Notes under the pieces: generated by a model
The model's database searches: none
What the model was told of the DNA's origin: nothing
Seen by the model: the letters and a program-made list of their open reading frames with translations, nothing else
Position numbers and translations under genes: made by a program
Shown: piece by piece, positions 47,865 through 55,306 of the stretch
Position numbering within the stretch: position 1 is the first letter of the stretch
How the letters are laid out: every line of letters starts with the position of its first letter
From: Myxococcaceae bacterium
GTDB lineage: Bacteria > Myxococcota > Myxococcia > Myxococcales > Myxococcaceae
Direction of reading: 5' to 3'
DNA length: 64,000 nt
Assembly (NCBI GenBank): GCA_003818285.1
Contig: RPRB01000005.1
Span: forward strand, 1 to 64,000

Positions 47865-48410
47865 TCAGCCCTTCTTCCGGGAGTAGATGCCCTCGAACAG
47901 CAGCGTCCAGTTCTTCCCCTCGTCCGACGACTGCTCCCACCGCTGCCGGATCCGGTCTCCGTCCATCTTCTGCCAGGTGATGCGGTTCAGCATGCTGCTC
48001 CCCCGCGAGGCCGAACGCCGCCCGCTGAGCACCATCTTGCCGTCGCGAAACTCACCGTCCAGCACCAGCACCATCCCCAGGTCGTCGACGAACGTCTGCG
48101 TCCACCGCCCCGCGGGCCCGTCGTAGCTGCTCAGCGAGCTGCCGTGGCTCCCGTCGGACGCGGTCCAGCTCTCACGCAGCGCGCACCCCTCGAGGATCTT
48201 CTCCACCTTGTTCTCGCCGGCGGGGGTGCCCTTCGGCGTCTGGACGTCCCAGTCTCCCACCCAAAAGTCGAACTGGCGGTACGCCGTGCTGGAACAGGGC
48301 GGCCCCTTCAGGCTCGTGGTGGCGCGCTTCTTCTGCGCCGACGCCTGCGCCGACGCCGAGAGCGGGACGAGGACCGCGAGCAGCATCAAGAGGACCCGCA
48401 ACGGTCGAAC
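47865..48410 (-). CDS. Exported hypothetical protein, DUF1579-like
   Basis: Signal peptide; YRQFDFWVGDWDVQTPKGTPAGENKVEKILEGCALRESWT. GTG start inferred. Confidence 0.75.
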   Translation of the reverse strand, partial: VRPLRVLLMLLAVLVPLSASAQASAQKKRATTSLKGPPCSSTAYRQFDFWVGDWDVQTPKGTPAGENKVEKILEGCALRESWTASDGSHGSSLSSYDGPAGRWTQTFVDDLGMVLVLDGEFRDGKMVLSGRRSASRGSSMLNRITWQKMDGDRIRQRWEQSSDEGKNWTLLFEGIYSRKKG

Positions 48411-48498
48411 CTCCTTCCGGCATCGCCGCCGTGCGCTGCGAGGGGCGGCCGGAGCAGAATAGACATCGCCGGGCCACACTGTCTCGCGAGAGCCTCCC

Positions 48499-49263
48499 TT
48501 GCTCTTCGATGCCCACCTCCATCCCGAGACGCTCTCCGACCTCGATCTCGAGTCCCTCCGTGCGTTCGGCGTCGAGCGGGCCGTGGCCCTCGGTCACCAC
48601 TTCCCCGAGCCCACCTCGCGTGGGCTCCGCGAGCACTTCCGCGACCTCCTGGACGTGCAGCTGCCGCGGCTGGAGCGCGCCGGCATCCGAGGCTACGTCG
48701 CCCTCGGCGTCCACCCCCGCGCCATTCCCCGGAGAGGGCTGCACGACGTGCTGGCCGGACTTCCCGCCCTCTTCCGGGGCGGCAGGGTGGTGGCGCTGGG
48801 AGAGATCGGCTTCCATCGCGGCGGGCCGGACGAGGAAGAAGCGCTGGTCGAGCAGCTGGAGCTCGCGCGCCGGCTCTCCCTCCGGGTCGTCCTGCACACC
48901 CCCGCGCTGGACAAGGAGCGGTGGACGCGGCGCCTGCTCGCCCTCGTCCGTTCCCACGGACCGCAGCCCGGACGGGTGCTGGTGGAGCACGCCAGCGCGC
49001 GGACGGTCCCGCTCATCCTCGCCCGGGGGCACTGGGCCGGGCTGACCGTCAACGTGGGCGAGCTCACTGCGGACCGCGCGGTGCAGCTGGTGCGGAAGCT
49101 CGGGAGCCGTCGCCTCACCCTCGGGAGTGACGCCGGAGACCGGCCAGGAGACCTGCTGGGACTTCCCCGCGCGGTGCACCTGCTCGAGCGCGCCGGCCTC
49201 GGCAGGACGCTCGTCGCGCAGCTCGCGTTCCGGAACGCGCGTCGCTACTTCGGAGTGGAGTAA
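48499..49263 (+). CDS. TatD-family metal-dependent hydrolase
   Basis: LFDAHLHPETLSD, GVHPRAIPR, ALGEIGFHRGG, TLGSDAGDRPGD. Confidence 0.85.
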   Translation: MLFDAHLHPETLSDLDLESLRAFGVERAVALGHHFPEPTSRGLREHFRDLLDVQLPRLERAGIRGYVALGVHPRAIPRRGLHDVLAGLPALFRGGRVVALGEIGFHRGGPDEEEALVEQLELARRLSLRVVLHTPALDKERWTRRLLALVRSHGPQPGRVLVEHASARTVPLILARGHWAGLTVNVGELTADRAVQLVRKLGSRRLTLGSDAGDRPGDLLGLPRAVHLLERAGLGRTLVAQLAFRNARRYFGVE

Positions 49264-49281
49264 GGAAGACGCCCCGGCCCG

Positions 49282-49524
49282 TCACTGGACGGACGCGGCG
49301 ACCTCGCTCGGTGCACCCACGTCGGCGAGCTCGAGTCGGGGCTCCTCGCGCACCTCGTCCAGCTCGAGGGGGCTACCGAACTCGGCGGCGTCGAGAAGCC
49401 GTTGCGTCCGCTCGTCGAGCTCCACCGCCACGAGGATGGAGAGCCCGGTGCTGCTGACCTCGCACTGCTGGAAGCGAGCCCAGCGCCCGTCGCCCAGCTT
49501 CACCAGCTCACCGATGTCGGCCAA
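49282..49524 (-). CDS. Small hypothetical protein
   Basis: 80-aa frame from TTG with GGAGG 6 nt upstream: (M)ADIGELVKLGDGRWARFQQCEVSSTGLSILVAVELDERTQRLL. Confidence 0.5.
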   Translation of the reverse strand: MADIGELVKLGDGRWARFQQCEVSSTGLSILVAVELDERTQRLLDAAEFGSPLELDEVREEPRLELADVGAPSEVAASVQ

Positions 49525-49756
49525 GCGCACCCTCCGGACGGCGTGTGCGTGAACTGTAAGCAGCGCCCCTGACCGCCGGCAAGCCCGAGCCGTAAACGTC
49601 GCGCAAGCCACTGGAATCACTGGGCCATGGCTCGCCGGAGAACCGTTGGTACCGCGGGGAGCGCCGCCCGGTTCGGTCAACCTGTCAACGGGACTCTCTG
49701 TGAAGGCGTGCAGCGCTCGCCCCGCCTCTGACGCGGCCCGCCGGGTCGATGACGCG

Positions 49757-50659
49757 TCAGGACTTGGGGCGGATCTCGGTGCCGACCAGCTGCTCGAAGA
49801 CGGTGATGACGGCGCCGATGTCCTGCTCGCCCTTTCCGGCGGCGCGGGCCAGCTCGTAGCACTGGCGAACCACGGCCGCGGTCGGCGTGGGCACGCGGAG
49901 CGCCGCGGCGCTGTCCAGGAACAGGCCGAGGTCCTTGTGCATGAGGTCGATCGCGAAGTGGGTCTCGAAGTCGCGGCGAAGCAGCGCGTTGCCCTTGAAC
50001 TCGAAGTAGGGCGAGCGGAAGCCGGACGCCTGGATCACCTCCAGCACCCTCGCCGGGTCCACCTCGGCCTTCGCAGCGAGCAGCATGCCCTCCCCGAAGG
50101 CCTGCAGCATCGCGGCGATGAGCGCGTTGCCCGCGAGCTTCACCTGACTGCCTGCCCCGACCTGCCCGCAGTGGATCCACTTCTCGCCCACGGCGCGGAA
50201 CACCGGCTCGGCCCGCGACAGCGCCGCCGTGCTCCCACCAGCCATGATCAGGAGCGTTCCCTTCTCCGCGCCGGTCTTGCTCCCGGTGACCGGAGCCTCG
50301 ACGAAGTCCACCCCCACCGCGGCGGCGCGCTGCTCGAAGCTCCGCGCCTGCTCCGGCCCGATGGTGCTCAAGTCGATCCAGAGCTGACCGCGCCGCGCGG
50401 CGGAGAGAAGCCCCTCCTTCCCCGCCGCCACCTCCTCCAGAGCCGCCGGCGTCGCCACGCAGGTGCAGGCGACGTCCACCTCGGCCATCAGCGCGGCCGG
50501 TGTGTCCGCCACCTTCACCCCCAGCGGCTCGAGGGCGGTGGCCCGAGCCCGGGAGCGGTTCCACACCGTCACCTGGAACCCCTTGGTGGCCAGGTTCTTC
50601 GCCATCCCCCGGCCCATCAACCCGAGCCCCAGGAATCCGACCCGTTGCCCACTCGCCAT
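49757..50659 (-). CDS. NAD(P)-dependent oxidoreductase, 3-hydroxyisobutyrate dehydrogenase family
   Basis: VGFLGLGLMGRGMAKNLATKGFQVTVWNRS, FVEAPVTGSKTGAEKGTLLIMAGG, GAGSQVKLAGNALIA. Confidence 0.94.
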   Translation of the reverse strand: MASGQRVGFLGLGLMGRGMAKNLATKGFQVTVWNRSRARATALEPLGVKVADTPAALMAEVDVACTCVATPAALEEVAAGKEGLLSAARRGQLWIDLSTIGPEQARSFEQRAAAVGVDFVEAPVTGSKTGAEKGTLLIMAGGSTAALSRAEPVFRAVGEKWIHCGQVGAGSQVKLAGNALIAAMLQAFGEGMLLAAKAEVDPARVLEVIQASGFRSPYFEFKGNALLRRDFETHFAIDLMHKDLGLFLDSAAALRVPTPTAAVVRQCYELARAAGKGEQDIGAVITVFEQLVGTEIRPKS

Positions 50660-50709
50660 GCCGTTCGCTCCCTTTCGCGGTTAGGACGGGATGTGACTAA
50701 GGTGCCCTC

Positions 50710-50949
50710 GTGAAGTTTCCAAGCCTCCTGCGCGTTCGCGAGCGGCTGATGGCCCCACTGGGACACACCGACCAGGCCGAGCGGCTCGTGGTGGAAGCGT
50801 TCCGCACGCTGAGCACGCTCTGCACCCGCCTGGCGGACATGGTCGAGTCGCAGCGGCTGACCCGCGCGGGCTACCACGACCAGGGACGCTTCCTCGAGCG
50901 GCTGGACCGGTCCCCCCATCCGGACCAGGACGGAAGCCAGCCCCGTTGA
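50710..50949 (+). CDS. Small hypothetical protein
   Basis: 79-aa ORF with helical composition, MKFPSLLRVRERLMAPLGHTDQAERLVVEAFRTLSTL. Confidence 0.5.
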   Translation: MKFPSLLRVRERLMAPLGHTDQAERLVVEAFRTLSTLCTRLADMVESQRLTRAGYHDQGRFLERLDRSPHPDQDGSQPR

Positions 50950-51113
50950 CCTGACGCTCGCGGAGCTGCGGAGCGATCTCGGCGGTTATCGGCCCCCCCG
51001 GGCGGGGAGGATCCCCTCGCCGGATCCCCTCCCGGGAAGATTCCGCACCCCCGTCCGACTTCCGTTCACCGTAGGCCGATGCGCGGCCTCCGGCGCCGGG
51101 GGCGAGCAGAGCG

Positions 51114-51698
51114 ATGGGTGTCGGGCTCGAGGAACGGAGCGCAGCGGACGGTCGGATCCGCCTGGCGGTTCGGGCGGGGGAACGGGACGCAGCGCTGCGC
51201 ATGTTGATGGAGGCGTACGGCACGCAGCTCTTCGCGGTGTGCTCCCGGTTCATCCCCGACCGGGCACTCGCCGAGGACGTTCACCAGACCTGCTTCGTTC
51301 AGGCCTACCAGTCGCTCCAGCGGGTGCTGGAGCGCGAGTCCATCGCTGCCTGGCTCATGGCCATCGCGAGGAATCGCTGCCTCGATGCCCTGAAGATCCA
51401 TCGCCGGCGCCGCCGCTGGCAGGTCCTTCACGCCACCTTGCCCGAGGTGGGCGACGCCCGCTCCACCGCAGAGGACGACGCGCACCGCGCGTCGCTGGTC
51501 CAGAGGCTGCGCCGCGCGCTCGACGTGCTCTCCACCGAGGCCCGGCGCGCCGTCGAGCTCCGGTACGGCGAGATGCTCTCCTACGAGGAAATGGCCCAGC
51601 TCTGCGGCGCGCGTCCCGGCACCCTCCAGATGCGCGTCACCCGGGCCATGCCGGCCCTCCGTCGCTCGCTGGAGGCCCAGGGCATCACCGGCTCCTGA
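51114..51698 (+). CDS. Sigma-70 family (ECF) RNA polymerase sigma factor
   Basis: LFAVCSRFIPDRALAEDVHQTCFVQAYQSL, AWLMAIARNRCLDALK, LSTEARRAVELRYGEMLSYEEMAQLCGARPGTLQMRVTRAMPALRRSL. Confidence 0.9.
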   Translation: MGVGLEERSAADGRIRLAVRAGERDAALRMLMEAYGTQLFAVCSRFIPDRALAEDVHQTCFVQAYQSLQRVLERESIAAWLMAIARNRCLDALKIHRRRRRWQVLHATLPEVGDARSTAEDDAHRASLVQRLRRALDVLSTEARRAVELRYGEMLSYEEMAQLCGARPGTLQMRVTRAMPALRRSLEAQGITGS

Positions 51699-51755
51699 TT
51701 GCGGACTCCGGGGCGGATGCGCCCCAGGAGCTCCGCCACCTGACGCCGTCGCTCG

Positions 51756-52610
51756 TTACTTCAGGAGCGTCTTGAGGAACCGACGCGTCGCCTCGTTCGC
51801 GTCCTGGGCGGCCGGCGGGTTGTAGCGGCCCCCGCTCGGATTGGCGAACGCGTGGTCGGCATCGTAGCTGCGGAACTCGTGCTTGATGCCCGCGTCCCGG
51901 AGCGCGAGATCGAACGCGGCGACCTTCTCCGAGGTGATCCACCCGTCGCGCTTGGCCCAGATGCCGAGCACCGGGCCCTGCAGCTTCCTCAGGAGATTCA
52001 CGTCGGTCACCGGGAGCCCGTAGTAGATGACCGTGGCCCCGACCTTGCCCCCGCTGGCCAGCGACGCGTTCAGGCTCTGCCCTCCGCCCATGCACCAGCC
52101 GAGGGTGGCGATCTTCTTCCCCGGGAGGGCGTGCGCGAGCCACTCGACTCCGGCGACCTCGACCTCGGTGGCCGCTTTCTGGTCCAGCGCGGACATGAGC
52201 TTCTGGGCCTCGTCGGCCGCGGTGGCCACCGAGCCGCCGAAGAGGTCCACCGCCAGCACCAGGTATCCCTGGCCTGCGTAGCGGTCCGCCTCTGCCTTCA
52301 CCCAGTCGTCGAGGCCCCACCACTCGTGAACGACGAGCAGGCCGCCGCGAGGCGCCCCCTTCGGCCGGGCGACGTAAGCGGTGCTGGTCCTTCCGCCCGG
52401 CACGGTGAGCTCGACGGACTTTCCCTTCGGCGCTGGCGGTCGGGGATCCACCGGATGCTTCTGGTGAGCGGGGACGGAGGAGCCCGCGTCGTTCGCGTCC
52501 TGTCCCTGGGCAGCCCCGGCCTGCAGGCCGGCGCCGTGCCCGTGCGGCTCCGCGGCGACCGCCACGCAGCCGACGAGCACCGAGAGGACCTGGGCTGCTC
52601 GGAACGACAC
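51756..52610 (-). CDS. Dienelactone hydrolase family protein (exported)
   Basis: GGLLVVHEWWGLDDWVKAEADRYAGQGYLVLAVDLFGG, ATLGWCMGGGQSLNASL, YDADHAFANPSGGRYN. Confidence 0.9.
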   Translation of the reverse strand: MSFRAAQVLSVLVGCVAVAAEPHGHGAGLQAGAAQGQDANDAGSSVPAHQKHPVDPRPPAPKGKSVELTVPGGRTSTAYVARPKGAPRGGLLVVHEWWGLDDWVKAEADRYAGQGYLVLAVDLFGGSVATAADEAQKLMSALDQKAATEVEVAGVEWLAHALPGKKIATLGWCMGGGQSLNASLASGGKVGATVIYYGLPVTDVNLLRKLQGPVLGIWAKRDGWITSEKVAAFDLALRDAGIKHEFRSYDADHAFANPSGGRYNPPAAQDANEATRRFLKTLLK

Positions 52611-52741
52611 TGTCCTACCTCCTTCGCGCCCGGAAGTGGCCGATCTTCCTAGCACTCCGCGGTGGAACTCACGAGCGCACGCGAGTTGCCGCCAGGGCGG
52701 GGGCGGTACCATCTTCCGGCCGGCGCCCCACGGAAGCTCCC

Positions 52742-53122
52742 ATGTCCTTCGTCCTGGTCGTCGACGACGACGCGAGCCATCGCACGCTGATCTGCGATCT
52801 CCTCGAGGAGATGGGCTACCGCACGCGCGGCGCCGGGAACGGCCGCGAGGCGCTGGACGTGCTCGAGGAGGAGATGCCCCAGGCGGTGCTGCTCGATCTT
52901 CGCATGCCGGTGATGAGCGGCTGGGGGCTGCTGGAGGCGCTCAAGAAGCTTCCTCGGGCGCGCGGCCTCCCGATCATCATCATCTCCGCCTACGGCTTCG
53001 AGTGGGAGGCCGAGCTGGTCGGCGCGAGCGGGTACGTCAGCAAGCCCGTCGACCTCGACCGGGTTCGCGAGACGGTCACCCGCATCCTCGGGCCGCCGCC
53101 CGAGTCGCAGGTCCTCCACTAG
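52742..53122 (+). CDS. Response regulator receiver-domain protein
   Basis: VLVVDDDASHRTLICDLLEEMGYRTRGAGNGREAL, VLLDLRMPVMSGWGLLEAL, YVSKPVDLDRVRETV. Confidence 0.93.
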   Translation: MSFVLVVDDDASHRTLICDLLEEMGYRTRGAGNGREALDVLEEEMPQAVLLDLRMPVMSGWGLLEALKKLPRARGLPIIIISAYGFEWEAELVGASGYVSKPVDLDRVRETVTRILGPPPESQVLH

Positions 53123-53173
53123 AGCTGCTGCGCCGAGGCGCAAACCGCGCCCTCGCCGTCGCCCGGGTTGGCC

Positions 53174-53611
53174 CTAATGAGCCTTCGGCGCGCCGTGGCC
53201 CTGACCGCCGCCCTCGCCCGCGGGCGACTCGAGGGCCATGTTCCAGGGCTCCACCGGCAGGTTCGGCCCCGAGGTCCAGACGTTCATTGCCCATCCCGTC
53301 TGGGGCCCGACCGTCTGACCAAAGCTCCAGTCCTCGCGCGTGCCGAGCAAGGTCATCGGAGGCTGGACCCGCGTCGTCAACGGCGAGGTCTCGCCCTGCA
53401 CCGTGCCCGGGAGGATCGCGTTCGGGTCAGCGGGCAGCCCCGCCACGCCGTCGGAGGTGCTGACGTAGGCCACACCCCAGCGAACAGCGGCGCCGAGGCT
53501 GGTGGTGTCCGGCTTGTCGGCGAGCGGCCCGTGCTCGTAGGAGCAGCCCACCGCGGAGGCGGCCAGCGCGAGCGCGCCGGCGAGAGCCAGGAGACGGGAG
53601 AGGAGGGGCAT
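53174..53611 (-). CDS. Hypothetical lipoprotein
   Basis: Lipobox LALAASAVGCSYEH. Confidence 0.68.
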   Translation of the reverse strand: MPLLSRLLALAGALALAASAVGCSYEHGPLADKPDTTSLGAAVRWGVAYVSTSDGVAGLPADPNAILPGTVQGETSPLTTRVQPPMTLLGTREDWSFGQTVGPQTGWAMNVWTSGPNLPVEPWNMALESPAGEGGGQGHGAPKAH

Positions 53612-53635
53612 ACGGGCGGGGGGCCTTAGCACAAA

Positions 53636-53666
53636 CGGCCACGGCCGGGACGTCCGACCGTGGCCG
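53636..53666 (-). terminator. Putative intrinsic terminator downstream of the Gly/Ser/Thr-rich gene
   Basis: On minus strand: CGGCCACGG-13 nt-CCGTGGCCG followed by TTTGTG; 9-bp perfect stem. Confidence 0.5.
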
Positions 53667-53693
53667 CTTCGTGAAGCTCCGCTGAACGCCGGT

Positions 53694-53727
53694 TTACGTC
53701 AGGGCCGGGGCGCCCGATAGGTCCAGG
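53694..53727. repeat. Intergenic repeat copy related to the 58224-58335 array
   Basis: GGTTTACGTCAGGGCCGGGGCGCCCGATAGGTCC vs GGGTTACGTCAAGGCCGCGGCGTTCGGTAGGTCA. Confidence 0.6.
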
Positions 53728-53749
53728 AGCCCATGGCCGCGGCGTCCGC

Positions 53750-54196
53750 TTAGCGGCCGCTGCTGCCGCTGGTGGTATCCGGGGTGGTGGTCGAGCCGGT
53801 CCCGGTCGTGGAGCCGGTTCCGGGGGTGCTGCCCGCCGACCCGGCGCCCGTGTCGCCCGCGCCCGTCGAGCCGCTGCCGGTCGTGCCGGAGCCGTAGGAC
53901 GAGCCGGAGCCGGTGGAGCCGCTGCCGGTGGCAGACCCGGTGTCGCTCGCGCCGGTGCCGGCCGAGCCGGAGCCGCCGTAGGCCGAGCCGCTGCCGGTGC
54001 TGCCACGGGTCGAGCCGCTGCCGCTGCCGCCGTAGGTGGAGCCCGAGCCGGAGCCCGTCGTGCTCCCCGAGCCCGTCGTCTGGTCCGGCGTCGAGCCCGT
54101 GCTCCCCGTCGTGCCCGTGCTACCGGAAGACTGGGCGAACGCGAACGGCGCTGCCCCGAGCATCCCGAGGAGGACCATCTTCTTCATCAAGTTCAT
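53750..54196 (-). CDS. Secreted Gly/Ser/Thr-rich low-complexity protein
   Basis: Signal peptide MNLMKKMVLLGMLGAAPFAFAQ, then SGSTTGSGSGSTYGGSGSGSTRGSTGSGSAYGGSGSAG etc. Confidence 0.75.
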   Translation of the reverse strand: MNLMKKMVLLGMLGAAPFAFAQSSGSTGTTGSTGSTPDQTTGSGSTTGSGSGSTYGGSGSGSTRGSTGSGSAYGGSGSAGTGASDTGSATGSGSTGSGSSYGSGTTGSGSTGAGDTGAGSAGSTPGTGSTTGTGSTTTPDTTSGSSGR

Positions 54197-54384
54197 CGCT
54201 GTCTCTCTCCAGATGACGGCCCAGGGTTGAGGGTGGGCCGCCGAGGTTTGCGGAGGGTTGGGACGCGTGGCAGGCATCACCACTGAACCGCGGGACAAAT
54301 TCTGCGGCGCGGCAAGCGCCCTCGGGAAGCAGGCCGTCGGCCCTCCAAGAATTCCTGCCTTCAGGGCAGACTCGATCCACCTCC

Positions 54385-55284
54385 GTGCGCGTTTTCCATT
54401 CGGATCACCACGTCGTTCCGCTTCCGCCACGCCATCGCTTCCCCATGGGGAAGTACCGCCTGCTCCGCGAGGCGCTGCTCGCCTCGGGCGTGCTCCAGGC
54501 GAACGAGCTTGTCCCCGCGGAACCGGTGGAGGTGGAGGCGCTCCTCCGCGTGCACACGCCACGCTGGGTCCGGGCCGTGCTGGAGGACCGGCTCACCGAG
54601 AGCGAGGAGCGCCGACTCGGTTTCCCGTGGAGCCCGGAGCTGGTGATGCGCTCACGGGCGGCGGTGGGCGGGACCTGCGCGGCGGCGGCGCGCGCGCTGT
54701 CCGAGGGCATCGGCGGCAACCTCGCCGGCGGCACGCATCACGCGTTCCCCGACCACGGCGAGGGCTACTGCGTCTTCAACGACATCGCGGTGAGCATCCG
54801 GATGCTCCAGGCCGAGAGAAGCGTCCGCCGCGCGCTGGTGGTGGACCTGGACGTGCACCAGGGGAACGGGACCGCCGCGGTGTTCGACGAGGACCCCGAG
54901 GTCTTCACCTTCAGCATGCACGGGGAGCGCAACTTTCCCTTTCGCAAGCAGCGGTCGAGCCTCGACATCGGCCTGCCCGACGGCGTGGGAGACGACGTCT
55001 ACCTGGACGTCCTGGCCCGCCACCTGCCGCGGGTGCTGGAGGCGGCCCGACCTGACATCGTTTACTACCAGGCCGGCGTCGACCCCCTGGCCGAGGACAC
55101 CCTGGGACGCCTCTCGCTCACCCACGCCGGCCTCGAGGCGCGCGACACCTTCGTCCTCGAGGCGGCGCGGCGTTCGGGCATTCCGGTGGTGGTCACACTG
55201 GGGGGCGGGTACGCCCGACCGCTCGAATCGACGGTGCGTGCACACATCGGCACCTATCGCGCGGCTCGGACGGTGTGGGGATAA
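54385..55284 (+). CDS. Histone deacetylase superfamily (class II/acetoin-utilization-like) hydrolase
   Basis: GGTHHAFPDHGEGYCVFNDIAVSIRML, ALVVDLDVHQGNGTAAVF, YYQAGVDPLAEDTLGRLSLTHAGLEARD, VTLGGGYA. Confidence 0.92.
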   Translation: MRVFHSDHHVVPLPPRHRFPMGKYRLLREALLASGVLQANELVPAEPVEVEALLRVHTPRWVRAVLEDRLTESEERRLGFPWSPELVMRSRAAVGGTCAAAARALSEGIGGNLAGGTHHAFPDHGEGYCVFNDIAVSIRMLQAERSVRRALVVDLDVHQGNGTAAVFDEDPEVFTFSMHGERNFPFRKQRSSLDIGLPDGVGDDVYLDVLARHLPRVLEAARPDIVYYQAGVDPLAEDTLGRLSLTHAGLEARDTFVLEAARRSGIPVVVTLGGGYARPLESTVRAHIGTYRAARTVWG

Positions 55285-55306
55285 TTCTTCGCTGGTCCCA
55301 GTCGCA

